Assembly: GCA_947165895.1 (NCBI GenBank)
Contig: CAMVCB010000005.1
Span: 1-64,000 of the forward strand
Direction: 5' to 3'
DNA length: 64,000 nucleotides
Origin: an uncultured Treponema sp.
GTDB lineage: Bacteria > Spirochaetota > Spirochaetia > Treponematales > Treponemataceae
The notes below the pieces were generated by a model. That model was not told where the DNA came from. It saw only the letters and a list, made by a program, of their open reading frames with translations, and made no database searches. Position numbers and translations under genes: made by a program. Positions 32,713-41,117 of this stretch are shown piece after piece. Position 1 is the stretch's first letter. Every line of letters begins with the position of its first letter.

Positions 32713-33843
32713 ATGATTACAAGTCCAGACTATAACAATTGCATTGTAAACTTCTCTAATTCTATCCTTAAATATTACGGAATAAAGGAATATCATCAGA
32801 CTTTGGGAGCGGTCGACCGCATTATCAGTAAAAATTACCATAATGTGGTTATCATTATTCTTGACGGACTTGGAATGGACGCCTTGAATCACCATCTTAA
32901 GCCTGATGATTTTCTCAGAAAAAATCTCTATACAGGAATTTCTTCTGTTTTCCCTTCTTCAACAACACCGGGACTTCTTTCTTTTGAAACTTCCCAGATG
33001 CCTATTGAACACGGCTGGCTGGGTGAAACTGTCTTTTTCAAGCAGGAATACAAGATTGTAAACTGTCTCAACAATACCCTTAAGGATTCATCTGAACCTG
33101 CAGGCTTTTTTTATCTTGCAGATTATTATCTTCCTGCAATCAGAATTGATGAAAAGCTTTCAAAAATCGGAAAGGTTCAGGTAAACAGAATTTCTCCGAT
33201 TGGAAGCAATGCTTTTTCAAAAATTGACAGCATTATAAGCCGCGTAAAAAGAGTTTGCAGTTCTAAGTGGAAGACCTTTACTTTTGCCTACTGTGACGAG
33301 CCTTTCCTTTCCATGCAGGATAAGGGCGTTTACCATCCTGATAATACCCAGCTGATAAAGATTTTGAATGACAAGCTGGAAGTTCTCTGTAACAGCCTTT
33401 CAGACACCCTTGTCTTTATAACGGCAACCCATGGAATTATAGATGTTGATAATATCAGACTTTCGGAAGATAAGGAAATTGCCGACATGCTGCAGTTCCC
33501 GATTTCGCTTGAAAGCCGGGCTGTAAGCTTTTATGTAAAGGATGAGTTTAAAGCTGTATTCCGCGAAAAGTTTGAAAAGAAATACGGTAAGGATTTTACC
33601 CTTTTTTCAAATCAGGAAATTCAGGAAAAGCACCTTTTTGGTCCGGGTAAGCCAAACGACAATATTACAGGAATCGGGGATTTTGTTGCGGTTGCAACCG
33701 GTACAAAGGCCTTTTTGTGGGATGAAAATTCTCCGGCTAAAATCTGTACCAGCGGCGGCATAAGTGATAAGGAAATGAGCCTTCCTCTGATAATTCTTGA
33801 AAAATCAGGAAGGGAAACTCTTTCATTTGAACGCAGAAAATAG
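32713..33843 (+). CDS. Alkaline-phosphatase-superfamily protein (nucleotide pyrophosphatase/phosphodiesterase-like)
   Basis: A 376-residue cytosolic-looking protein without signal peptide. Residues 43-60 (NVVIIILDGLGMDALNHH) give the metal-binding Asp, and SSVFPSSTTPGLLSFETSQMPIEHGWLGE supplies the Ser/Thr nucleophile region and the PxHG-like motif of type I phosphodiesterases. FITATHGIIDV and a late NITGIGDFVAVATGTKAF complete the metal site pattern (the late His is less clear). It likely hydrolyses a phosphodiester or phosphomonoester; substrate unknown. Converges on murD; its stop codon overlaps the hairpins at 33842. Confidence 0.75.
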   Translation: MITSPDYNNCIVNFSNSILKYYGIKEYHQTLGAVDRIISKNYHNVVIIILDGLGMDALNHHLKPDDFLRKNLYTGISSVFPSSTTPGLLSFETSQMPIEHGWLGETVFFKQEYKIVNCLNNTLKDSSEPAGFFYLADYYLPAIRIDEKLSKIGKVQVNRISPIGSNAFSKIDSIISRVKRVCSSKWKTFTFAYCDEPFLSMQDKGVYHPDNTQLIKILNDKLEVLCNSLSDTLVFITATHGIIDVDNIRLSEDKEIADMLQFPISLESRAVSFYVKDEFKAVFREKFEKKYGKDFTLFSNQEIQEKHLFGPGKPNDNITGIGDFVAVATGTKAFLWDENSPAKICTSGGISDKEMSLPLIILEKSGRETLSFERRK

Positions 33844-33915
33844 CGATGGTCGTAAATCTTCCTGAAATTTGCAGGGGGCGTAACCATCGCTTAACATTTT
33901 GCTTTGCAAAATGTT
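33842..33915. repeat. Double hairpin between convergent genes
   Basis: First stem AGCGATGGT (33842-33850)/ACCATCGCT (33883-33891), 9 bp perfect with a 32 nt interior. Second stem AACATTTTGC (33893-33902), loop TTT, GCAAAATGTT (33906-33915), 10 bp perfect, followed by GTGG. The second is related in design to the TGT-loop hairpins; CTTAACA/TGTTGTGG flanks resemble 38778-38805. It may end transcription of both flanking genes. Confidence 0.6.
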
Positions 33916-33928
33916 GTGGCAATCGAAC

Positions 33929-35509
33929 TTAAAATCTCTCTCTTACTTTTTTCATAAACTGTTCGCCGCGGTCAAATTCGTTGTTGAACATTCCGAAGGA
34001 TGTTGCGCCGGGAGAAAAAACAATAACTTCCGGGCTGGCATCTGACGGAGCCGGCCCGTTTTTATCAGCCTTTGCAGCCTCTTTTTCAATATTGTTTTTC
34101 AGGCAGGTCAAAAGCTGGTCAAGAGAATCAAAATCACCGTAATAAGTTCTGCCCTGGTCTTCAATTGCAGGAAGAATCTTGTCGGTTGCAGTGCCGCTCA
34201 AAAAATAAAGGCCTTTTACCGCATGTTCAAAAGGCTCCGGCTTTGTCAGCACTTTTACCAGTGGAGCAAGATCCAGTCCCTTGTCGGTGCCGCCTGTGAG
34301 TAAGGTGACGCTCTTTCCGAATGCCTGGGTTGCCATAGCTGCTGCTTCCGGGACGGTTGCACAGGAATCATTGTAGAATTTATATTCCTTCTTTCCGCAC
34401 TTCCATGAATGAAAATACTGAAGGCGGTGGGTAATTCCCTGCCAGCTGCCAAGAATCGAAATGATTTTTTCAGGGGCAACGTTCATAAGGTACATAACCA
34501 GGGCTGCATTCAAAAGGTTTGTCCTCATGTGGGAGCCTGGAACAGAAAGCTCGCGCAGAATGATTTCCGGCTCTTCCATCTGAGGAAGCATAACCTTACC
34601 GGCAAAGCGGCCGTCAGCGTCTCTATCCTGCCAGACTCCGTAATAAGTGCCGTCTGCCCTGTCACTAGCCCCTTCCGGAGCCTTATCATAGTAACGCAGG
34701 ACTGTAGCCTTACTTTCAGCCGCAAAAAGATTGCCCCAGGTACCACCAGCCGCAGGGCCTGTTCCTGGTTCGTCATCTCCAAAATCAAAAATTGAATAGT
34801 CACCCCGGCCCTGATCAGCATAAATCAGGCGCTTGTCGGCAACGTAATCTTCCATGTTTCCGTACCAGTTCTGATGGTCGGGCACAATTTTTGTGATGAT
34901 GGAAATATGAGGCTTCAAAACTCCGCGTCCCCGCAGGTCTGCAAGCTGCCAGGAAGAAAATTCAATTACAACCGGGGTGTCAGCATTAACTTCATCTATA
35001 AAAGTCAGGGGGCTTACGGTAATATTTCCGCCAAGAAAGCATTTGTAGCCGGCCTGAGTCAGTCCGTAGTGAATGGCGCTTACAGTCGAAGATTTTCCCT
35101 TGCTTCCGGTAACTGCAATAAGGGGGCAGTCAGTAAATCGTAAAAAGATGCTCAAATCACTTTCAATGGCCCGGGCCGCCGCAAGATATTTGTTTCCTTC
35201 ATATTTTACGCCCGGGTTTTTGATTACACAGTCGGCATTTTCAAAATCTTCCAGTCGGTGTTCGCCAAGACGAAGGGTCAGATTTTCAAGCGGCAGAGAG
35301 CTGTCGGACATAAGTGCATCTACCGAAGGCTTAAGCTGGGCTTCTGTTTTCATATCGGTGGCAATGACGTAAGCGCCTTTTTTCAAAAAGAAACGGACGG
35401 CCGCAAGTCCGCCCCCGTTTAAGCCAAGCCCCATAACGGTTACCTTTTTGCCTTTTATATCTTCCAGAGAAGAGAATGCACATTTACTGCTGTAAGAATG
35501 AAAATCCAT
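33929..35509 (-). CDS. murD: UDP-N-acetylmuramoylalanine--D-glutamate ligase
   Basis: Adds D-glutamate to UDP-MurNAc-L-Ala in peptidoglycan precursor synthesis, in the cytoplasm. A 526-residue Mur ligase: N-terminal Rossmann part VTVMGLGLNGGGLAAVRF, the ATP loop VTGSKGKSSTVSAI near residue 135, EFSSWQLADL, HRLQYF and the DSCATVPEAAAMA segment typical of MurD. It is about 80 residues longer than E. coli MurD, from insertions around the ATP domain and near 485 (EAAKADKNGPAPS). The SD GAGG lies directly beside palindromic repeat copy B. No other mur or fts gene is adjacent, unlike in dcw clusters. Confidence 0.92.
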   Translation of the reverse strand: MDFHSYSSKCAFSSLEDIKGKKVTVMGLGLNGGGLAAVRFFLKKGAYVIATDMKTEAQLKPSVDALMSDSSLPLENLTLRLGEHRLEDFENADCVIKNPGVKYEGNKYLAAARAIESDLSIFLRFTDCPLIAVTGSKGKSSTVSAIHYGLTQAGYKCFLGGNITVSPLTFIDEVNADTPVVIEFSSWQLADLRGRGVLKPHISIITKIVPDHQNWYGNMEDYVADKRLIYADQGRGDYSIFDFGDDEPGTGPAAGGTWGNLFAAESKATVLRYYDKAPEGASDRADGTYYGVWQDRDADGRFAGKVMLPQMEEPEIILRELSVPGSHMRTNLLNAALVMYLMNVAPEKIISILGSWQGITHRLQYFHSWKCGKKEYKFYNDSCATVPEAAAMATQAFGKSVTLLTGGTDKGLDLAPLVKVLTKPEPFEHAVKGLYFLSGTATDKILPAIEDQGRTYYGDFDSLDQLLTCLKNNIEKEAAKADKNGPAPSDASPEVIVFSPGATSFGMFNNEFDRGEQFMKKVRERF

Positions 35510-35527
35510 AGAAAAACCTCACTAGGT

Positions 35528-35603
35528 GGGGAAAGCCTTCCCCTCGCTCGCACTACGTTGCTCGCTACCCCTTCTAGCGGGGTGTGCCCCGCAACGCCCC
35601 CGC
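35528..35603 (-). repeat. Dispersed GC-rich palindromic repeat, copy B, upstream of murD
   Basis: On the minus strand (the direction of murD) it reads GGGGGCGTTGC, hairpin GCGGGG-CACA-CCCCGC, TAGAAGGGGTAGCG, a variable segment with AACGTAGTG, and GGGGAAGGCTTTCCCC. It ends 9-10 nt before the murD GAGG. Order and orientation relative to the gene equal those of copy C at argD. Confidence 0.85.
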
Positions 35604-35608
35604 CTTAC

Positions 35609-35645
35609 AAAAAAAAGAGGTCTCTCCGAAGCGGAAAGACCTCTT
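35609..35645 (-). terminator. Terminator of tRNA-Leu
   Basis: Minus strand AAGAGGTCT (35645-35637) pairs with AGACCTCTT (35623-35615), inner TCCG/CGGA pairing, then a T-run (plus-strand A at 35609-35616). It lies 5 nt after the tRNA. Confidence 0.85.
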
Positions 35646-35650
35646 AATCC

Positions 35651-35736
35651 TGCCGGGAACCGGGGTCGAACCGGCACGCCGATTGCTCGGCACAGGATTT
35701 TAAGTCCTGGGCGTCTACCAGTTCCGCCATCCCGGC
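35651..35736 (-). tRNA. tRNA-Leu (TAA)
   Basis: Class II tRNA of 86 nt. Acceptor GCCGGGA (35736-35730) pairs with TCCCGGC (35658-35652), discriminator A at 35651. The anticodon loop around TTAAAA gives TAA (UUA/UUG leucine). Long variable arm GCCGAGCAATCGGC; T loop GGTTCGACCCC. No CCA is encoded. Confidence 0.95.
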
Positions 35737-35746
35737 AAGTGATAAT

Positions 35747-35775
35747 ATAATAGTAAAAAACTTGATTTATATCAA
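35747..35775 (-). promoter_or_regulatory. Promoter of tRNA-Leu
   Basis: Minus strand TTGATA (35775-35770), 17 nt, TATTAT (35752-35747), 10 nt before the mature 5' end. A small palindrome TTGATTTATATCAA overlaps the -35. Confidence 0.7.
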
Positions 35776-35842
35776 CTGTCCCCAAAATGCCGGCCTCAAA
35801 ATACCCGGCTTTTAAAAATTGGAAAAAGATTATGAAAAACTA

Positions 35843-35848
35843 TATAAT
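35843..35848 (+). promoter_or_regulatory. -10 box 6 nt before ATG 35855
   Basis: TATAAT at 35843-35848 directly precedes CCTTT-type spacer and ATG 35855 with no Shine-Dalgarno, predicting a leaderless mRNA and supporting 35855 as the start. Confidence 0.5.
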
Positions 35849-35854
35849 GCCTTT

Positions 35855-36322
35855 ATGTTAAAACATTTTGCCTGGATTTTCTTCATCTCTATGATTCCAT
35901 TGATCGAACTGCGCGGTGCAATCCCTGTTTCGCAAGGCTTGCAGCTGCCTGTCCTTCAGTCCTATCTTATCTGTATCGCAGGAAATATGCTTCCCGTTCC
36001 TTTTGTCTATCTTTTTGCAAGAGCCTTTCTGGAATGGGGCCAGGATAAGCGTTTTATCGGGAAAGCCTGTACTTTTTTTCTTGAAAAGGGTGGAAGGGCA
36101 GGCCAAAAACTTCAGTCAAAAGGCGGTTACGGACTTTTTATAGCCCTGTTTCTTTTTGTAGGCATTCCCCTTCCGGGAACCGGAGCCTGGACAGGAACGC
36201 TTGCGGCAAGCCTTTTGGGAATGAGTTTAAAAAAAACAGTTTTTGCTGTTATCCTGGGAGTTTTACTGGCCGGCTGCATTATGATGGCCGCCTCTTTCGG
36301 CTTTTTTACATTTGTGAGGTAA
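35855..36322 (+). CDS. COG2426-type small membrane export protein
   Basis: A 155-residue membrane protein with about four segments and the conserved pair MIPLIELRGAIPVSQ (residues 11-25) and FVGIPLPGTGAWTGTLAASLLGM. These duplicated glutamate/proline-glycine motifs define the COG2426 'small multi-drug export' family, related to DedA/VTT proteins; true substrate unknown. An ORF start at 35819 is rejected because the TATAAT lies inside it. The AEC transporter gene follows after 4 nt, so the two form an operon. Confidence 0.75.
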   Translation: MLKHFAWIFFISMIPLIELRGAIPVSQGLQLPVLQSYLICIAGNMLPVPFVYLFARAFLEWGQDKRFIGKACTFFLEKGGRAGQKLQSKGGYGLFIALFLFVGIPLPGTGAWTGTLAASLLGMSLKKTVFAVILGVLLAGCIMMAASFGFFTFVR

Positions 36323-36326
36323 TTTT

Positions 36327-37265
36327 ATGTATCAGTTAGTTTTGAATCAGCTTATTGTGATGGCTCTTATTGCGCTTGCAGGATTTGTTTTTGCAAAAAT
36401 CGTAAAGGTCAGCGAAAAAGAGCAGAAATTTTTAAGTAAGCTTCTTTTGTATTTTGTAAACGTCTGCCTTATCATCGATTCCTTTAATCTTGAATATGAT
36501 GAAGGAAAGTTCCGCCGTTTTTTGTTTGCGGGCCTGGTTGCCTTAATCATTCATCTTGCAATGATTTTTGTTTCTTTCCTTCTGACCCACTCAAAAAATG
36601 CTGAAAACCGTTCTTACAATCACATTGACCGCCTGGCTATGGTGCTTACAAACTGCGGCTTTATCGGCATTCCTTTGATTAAGGGAACTCTTGGCAATGC
36701 CGGTGTTTTCTATTTAATGGGCTACCTTACAGTTTTCAACATTCTTGCCTGGACCTGGGGACTTTACCAGATGAGCGGAACAATCAGCCTTAAAAAAATT
36801 ATTGTAAACCCGGTAATTTTAAGTGCTATTTTCGGTATTTTCCTCTTTTTGATGCCATTTACCCTGCCGGAGCCTCTTATCCGCCCCATTAAAATGATTG
36901 GCGACTGTAATACTGCCCTTGCTATGGTTATGGTGGGAATCCTTTTTGCAGATTTCCATTTTTCTTCTAAATATACCCTTCGTCTTATTAAGGCAGTTCT
37001 GGGCCGCCTTATTTTGTGCCCTCTTATTGCTCTTTTAATTATTTTTGCAATCTGGAAGATGAATCCAAACGTAAGCGATGCAAGAACAATTCTTTTTGTA
37101 GTTTTAATCTGCGCTTCCTGCCCGGCCGCAACAACTGTTCCCGGCCTTGCGGCTCTTTTTGACAAGGACGCGGCCTACGCAAGCCTGACAGTTTCTGTTT
37201 CAAGCCTGCTCTGTATTTTTTCTGTGCCGGCCTTTGTTGCTCTGGCAGAACAGCTGCTGAAGTAG
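36327..37265 (+). CDS. AEC-family (auxin efflux carrier type) permease
   Basis: A 312-residue inner-membrane protein with about ten segments in two repeats. The AEC/membrane transport protein family signatures are TNCGFIGIPLIKGTLGNAGVFYL in the first half and CASCPAATTVPGLAALFDKDAAYAS in the second. Bacterial members carry malate, malonate or other carboxylates, sometimes auxin-like compounds; substrate not determinable. Co-transcribed with the COG2426 gene. SD GAGGT. Confidence 0.85.
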   Translation: MYQLVLNQLIVMALIALAGFVFAKIVKVSEKEQKFLSKLLLYFVNVCLIIDSFNLEYDEGKFRRFLFAGLVALIIHLAMIFVSFLLTHSKNAENRSYNHIDRLAMVLTNCGFIGIPLIKGTLGNAGVFYLMGYLTVFNILAWTWGLYQMSGTISLKKIIVNPVILSAIFGIFLFLMPFTLPEPLIRPIKMIGDCNTALAMVMVGILFADFHFSSKYTLRLIKAVLGRLILCPLIALLIIFAIWKMNPNVSDARTILFVVLICASCPAATTVPGLAALFDKDAAYASLTVSVSSLLCIFSVPAFVALAEQLLK

Positions 37266-37328
37266 TTGAAAAATTCTTCTATAAAAGTTAATCTACTATA
37301 ATTGCAAATAAAATATCAGAGGTACATT

Positions 37329-38744
37329 ATGGCTGAAGAAAAATACGATTTTTCCATTGAGAATTTGGGACCTTGTACTATACAGTCCCCTATAAAACTT
37401 TCATCGGTTTTTGGTGACGGAACTGCTAACTATGTTAATGACCACTCATACGTTATCAATCAGATTAACGTTTATGACCCAACAAAACCAATCGTTTTAG
37501 ATTCTTCAAATCTTATTGAAAAAGCCGGTCCTCGTGAAAAGATATATTTTGACCCGGCTCATGTACGTGCCGGAATTTGTACCTGCGGCGGTCTTTGCCC
37601 TGGTTTGAACGATGTAATCCGCGCTATTGTACGCTGTTTGAATACACGCTACGGCGTAAAAATCGTAAAGGGTTACCGTTTTGGTTATCACGGATTCTTT
37701 GCAGAGGAAGGTTATGCTCCTCTTGATCTGGACCGCTATACAATCGATGAAATTCATAAGATCGGCGGTACTTACCTTGGTACAAGCCGTGGCGGCGGAC
37801 AGCGCGTTTCTGAAATTGTTGACTGCCTTGAACGCGACAACATCAATATGCTCTTTATTATTGGTGGTGACGGTACTCAGCGCGGTTCTTATGATATTGC
37901 CTGCGAAATTGAAAAACGCGGTCTTAAATGCGCAGTAGTTGGTATTCCAAAGACTGTTGATAACGACCTTATGTTCATTGACCGTTCATTCGGTTTTGAA
38001 ACTGCCGTTCAGCGCGCTAAGGAAGCTGTTTCTGCCGTTCATATGGAAGCTGCAAGCCAGATTAACGGTATTGGTCTTGTAAAAATCATGGGTCGTGAAG
38101 CAGGCTTTATTGCAACAGAAGCTGCTCTTGCAAGCCATGAAACAAACTTCTGTCTGATTCCTGAAGTTCCATTTGAAATGGAAGGTGACAAGGGCTTCCT
38201 TGCCTGTCTTGAACGCCGTCTTGCAAAACGCGGACACGCTGTAATCGTAGTTTCTGAAGGTGCTGGTCAGGATTTGCTTGAAAGCACAGGTGCTACAGAT
38301 GCTTCAGGAAACAAAAAGCTTTCTGATATCGGTGTATTCCTTAAATCTGAGATTGAAAAATACTTTAAAGAAAAGAAGATTGAAATCAACCTTAAATATA
38401 TCGATCCTTCTTATCAGGTTCGCGCTTCAGTTACAACAGCTGCTGACTCAATCTACTGTGAACGTCTTGGAAACAACGCCGTTCACGCTGCAATGGCTGG
38501 AAAAACAAAGTGTGTAATCGGTCTGGTTCATGACAAGTTTGTTCACCTGCCGATTAAGGCTGTAACAGCTCACCGCAACGCTGTTGACCCTGAAGGTTCA
38601 CTCTGGCGCGATGCTCTTGATGCTACAGGTCAGCCAATTCTGATGGTAAATGACGTAGCAAAAGCTAAGGAAAAGATGGCCGCTGCTCTTGCAGGTGCTA
38701 AATCAAAGCCTAGCGAACAGAGAAACGGCAAAGCTAGCAAATAA
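37329..38744 (+). CDS. pfkA: 6-phosphofructokinase, long clade-X type
   Basis: Phosphorylates fructose 6-phosphate in glycolysis. A 471-residue protein of the long PfkA group known from spirochaetes and trypanosomes. The phosphoryl-donor residues read GGDGTQRGS (Gly where PPi-enzymes have Asp) and PKTVDNDL (Lys where classical ATP-enzymes have Gly). This mixed pair occurs in ATP-using trypanosomal enzymes and related clades, so ATP is more likely than PPi, but it should be tested. The substrate loop MGREAGFIA is intact. Start 37329 (SD AGAGGT) is chosen over 37302, which coincides with a TATAAT. Strong codon bias implies high expression. Confidence 0.9.
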   Translation: MAEEKYDFSIENLGPCTIQSPIKLSSVFGDGTANYVNDHSYVINQINVYDPTKPIVLDSSNLIEKAGPREKIYFDPAHVRAGICTCGGLCPGLNDVIRAIVRCLNTRYGVKIVKGYRFGYHGFFAEEGYAPLDLDRYTIDEIHKIGGTYLGTSRGGGQRVSEIVDCLERDNINMLFIIGGDGTQRGSYDIACEIEKRGLKCAVVGIPKTVDNDLMFIDRSFGFETAVQRAKEAVSAVHMEAASQINGIGLVKIMGREAGFIATEAALASHETNFCLIPEVPFEMEGDKGFLACLERRLAKRGHAVIVVSEGAGQDLLESTGATDASGNKKLSDIGVFLKSEIEKYFKEKKIEINLKYIDPSYQVRASVTTAADSIYCERLGNNAVHAAMAGKTKCVIGLVHDKFVHLPIKAVTAHRNAVDPEGSLWRDALDATGQPILMVNDVAKAKEKMAAALAGAKSKPSEQRNGKASK

Positions 38745-38746
38745 GG

Positions 38747-38809
38747 TTTCCAACTTCCAAATGAACCGGAGCTTTGCTTAACAAGCGCAAAAGTGCTTGT
38801 TGTTGGAAA
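38747..38809 (+). repeat. Nested hairpin element after pfkA
   Basis: Outer stem TTTCCAAC (38747-38754)/GTTGGAAA (38802-38809), 8 bp perfect. The inner hairpin AACAAGC (38780-38786)/GCTTGTT (38795-38801) abuts the outer 3' arm. The CTTAACA ... TGTTGTTGG flanks resemble the hairpin at 33890-33920. It precedes the true terminator. Confidence 0.6.
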
Positions 38810-38821
38810 TTTTGGCTTTAT

Positions 38822-38854
38822 TATTCCCGTGCATGTCACGGGAATATTTTTTTT
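38822..38854 (+). terminator. Terminator of pfkA
   Basis: A 10 bp perfect stem TATTCCCGTG (38822-38831)/CACGGGAATA (38837-38846), loop CATGT, then eight T. Confidence 0.92.
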
Positions 38855-38894
38855 AACTTGTATCTTTTTGCAATTATCTTTATTTTTATAGTAT

Positions 38895-39470
38895 ATGACT
38901 GATTACTACGAAGTGCTTGGCGTTTCTAAAAATGCCGGCGCAGACGAAATTAAAAAGGCCTACCGTACTCTTGCATTCAAATATCATCCGGACAGAAATG
39001 CCGGTGATGCAGCTGCAGAAGAAAAATTCAAGCAGATTAGCGCCGCCTACGATGTTCTTGGTGATGAAACAAAACGCCGCAATTATGATCTGGGATATTC
39101 TGATTATAATGCATATTCTTCCCAGACCGGCGGAGCTGGCCAGTCTCAGGGCCAGTATCAGGATGATCCTTTCTACCAGTGGTTTAATCAGTCTGCCGGA
39201 AGTCAGGGCTCCTACGGCAGTTACAATAATTACAATGGCTGGAATTACACTTACACCCGCCGCCCTCATCAGAGAAGACGCTATAGCCGCGGCGATTTAT
39301 GGAAAATGCTTTTTTCAAAGGCAGCCCAGCTTTTCTTCGGACTTTTATTCTTCCGCTATGCGGTTTATTTACTGCCCTTCGGATTTTTTATCTGGCTTGG
39401 TGTGATGAGTAACGGAATCAGCGGCCTTTTTACCGCTGTCCGTGGATTAGTCAGAAGCTACAATAAATAA
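38895..39470 (+). CDS. Membrane-anchored J-domain (DnaJ-like) protein
   Basis: A 191-residue DnaJ-class co-chaperone. The J domain spans residues 3-65 ([21 protein letters not shown]) with the HPD motif needed to stimulate DnaK ATPase. A Gly/Ser/Gln/Tyr-rich linker follows (75-125), then a basic patch and two hydrophobic segments (about 138-180) that probably anchor it in the membrane. It lacks the zinc finger and C-terminal substrate domains of true DnaJ, so it is a type III J protein that would recruit DnaK to the membrane. No Shine-Dalgarno; the -10 is right before the ATG. Confidence 0.88.
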   Translation: MTDYYEVLGVSKNAGADEIKKAYRTLAFKYHPDRNAGDAAAEEKFKQISAAYDVLGDETKRRNYDLGYSDYNAYSSQTGGAGQSQGQYQDDPFYQWFNQSAGSQGSYGSYNNYNGWNYTYTRRPHQRRRYSRGDLWKMLFSKAAQLFFGLLFFRYAVYLLPFGFFIWLGVMSNGISGLFTAVRGLVRSYNK

Positions 39471-39475
39471 ATGCT

Positions 39476-41044
39476 TTATTTATCATCTTCGCTGTCTGCA
39501 AGAATTTCTTTTGCGGGAACCATAACAGTCTGATTGTAGCATTCGAACATTCCTTCAACATCAGATGGAAGAGATTTTCTGGTAAGCAGGCTGACAAAAG
39601 GTACAAGCAGAAGAGAAGCCAGCATAGAGAAAACGCCTGAATAAAGGGAATTCTTAAAAATCAAAGTAAGCACAGGGCCTGTTACGGCGATTATCTTCAT
39701 CGAAATAAGAAGCTGAATAATCATCATAACTGTGCCAAAGATAAAAGATACCGCAACTGCAGGTTTTGTAACCTTTTTCCAGTAAAGACCGTAGAAGAAA
39801 GGTGCCAGAAAGGAGCCTGAAAGGGCACCCCAGGAAATTCCCATCAGCTGGGCAATAAAGGTAACCCGGGATTTAGCCTGAACAATAGCAATTAGGGCAG
39901 AAATCAAAATGAAAACCGCAACAAAAAGGCGCAGAACAATAAGGTTCTGTTTTTCCGAGGTCTTGTTTTTCTTAAAGGAATTGATAAAGTCCAGAGTCAG
40001 GGTCGAGCTTGAAGTAAGTACAAGGGAAGAAAGGGTAGACATTGAAGCTGACAGAACAAGAATAAGGACAATTGCAATCAGAAGGTCGCCCAGGCCTGAA
40101 AGCATTGTAGGGATGATGGAGTCAAAGCCCTGGGCAGAAACAAGCTCCTGGCTTGTAAAGAGACGTCCAAATCCTCCGAGAAAATAACAGCCGCCCGCAA
40201 CAATTGTTGCAAAGAAGGTTGAAATTACAGTTCCGATTTTAATCGAACGCTCGTTTTTGATTGCGTAAAACTTTCCTACCATCTGAGGAAGGCCCCAGGT
40301 ACCAAGTGAAGTAAGAAGAACTACAATCAGCAGGTAAAAAGGATCAGGACCGAAGAAGGAGGTGTAAGCTCCCTTCATGACTGGTGATTCTATTTCGCTC
40401 ATAAGGGCAAGGGACTGCATAAAGCCGCCATTTTTGGCAAGAACTGAAAGAACGACAGCGGTAATTCCAATCAGCATTATAATTCCCTGAATAAAATCAT
40501 TAACCGCAGTTGCCATGTAGCCGCCTATGATAACGTAAAGGGCTGTGAGGACTGCCATTCCGATTACGCAGACTGAGTAATCTACATTAAAAGCCATGCG
40601 GAAAAGGCGGGAAAGTCCGTTGAAAAGAGAAGCGGTATAAGGAATCAAAAAGAGGAAGGTGATTGCCGAAGCGGCAATTTTAAGCTTTTTTGATTCAAAG
40701 CGCTGACCGAAAAAGTCTGGCATGGTTTTTGAATTCAGATGCTGGGTCATGATTCTTGTACGGCGGCCAAGAATTGCCCATGGCATCAAAGAACCGATGA
40801 AGGCGTTTCCAAGTCCAATCCAGGTGGAAGCAACTCCAAAGTTCCAGCCGAACTGACCGGCATAACCGACAAAAATTACGGCAGAAAAATACGAAGTTCC
40901 GTAGGCAAAGGCTGTGAGCCAGGGGCCGACAGACCGTCCGCCAAGAACGTAACCGTTTACATTTTTACTTGAATTGCGGCATTTGATGCCGACCAGAATA
41001 AAAATGACAAAAAAAGCGAGTAAGAGAAATACTTTTATAAACAT
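39476..41044 (-). CDS. Sodium:solute symporter (SSS family)
   Basis: A 522-residue membrane protein with about 13 segments. SSS hallmarks are GGRSVGPWLTAFAYGTSYFSAVIFVGYAG (residues 35-63), WIGLGNAF, RFESKKLKIAASAITFLFLIPYTASL and the AVNDFIQGIIML segment of the panF/putP branch. It imports a solute with sodium; the closest feel is the proline/pantothenate type, but substrate cannot be read from sequence. Ends 6 nt from the convergent J-domain gene. No clear promoter. Confidence 0.85.
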   Translation of the reverse strand: MFIKVFLLLAFFVIFILVGIKCRNSSKNVNGYVLGGRSVGPWLTAFAYGTSYFSAVIFVGYAGQFGWNFGVASTWIGLGNAFIGSLMPWAILGRRTRIMTQHLNSKTMPDFFGQRFESKKLKIAASAITFLFLIPYTASLFNGLSRLFRMAFNVDYSVCVIGMAVLTALYVIIGGYMATAVNDFIQGIIMLIGITAVVLSVLAKNGGFMQSLALMSEIESPVMKGAYTSFFGPDPFYLLIVVLLTSLGTWGLPQMVGKFYAIKNERSIKIGTVISTFFATIVAGGCYFLGGFGRLFTSQELVSAQGFDSIIPTMLSGLGDLLIAIVLILVLSASMSTLSSLVLTSSSTLTLDFINSFKKNKTSEKQNLIVLRLFVAVFILISALIAIVQAKSRVTFIAQLMGISWGALSGSFLAPFFYGLYWKKVTKPAVAVSFIFGTVMMIIQLLISMKIIAVTGPVLTLIFKNSLYSGVFSMLASLLLVPFVSLLTRKSLPSDVEGMFECYNQTVMVPAKEILADSEDDK

Positions 41045-41086
41045 AATAGTAAATTATTATGCATAGAAACAGAAAAGACAAGAAAA

Positions 41087-41110
41087 AAAGCCTGCGTTTC
41101 CGCAAGCTTT
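41087..41110 (-). terminator. Terminator of the infA-tyrS transcript
   Basis: AAAGCCTGCG (41087-41096) and CGCAAGCTTT (41101-41110) form a 10-position stem with one mismatch-like G-A side, loop TTTC/GAAA. On the minus strand it is followed by T (plus A-run 41083-41089). Confidence 0.75.
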
Positions 41111-41117
41111 TTCCAGT

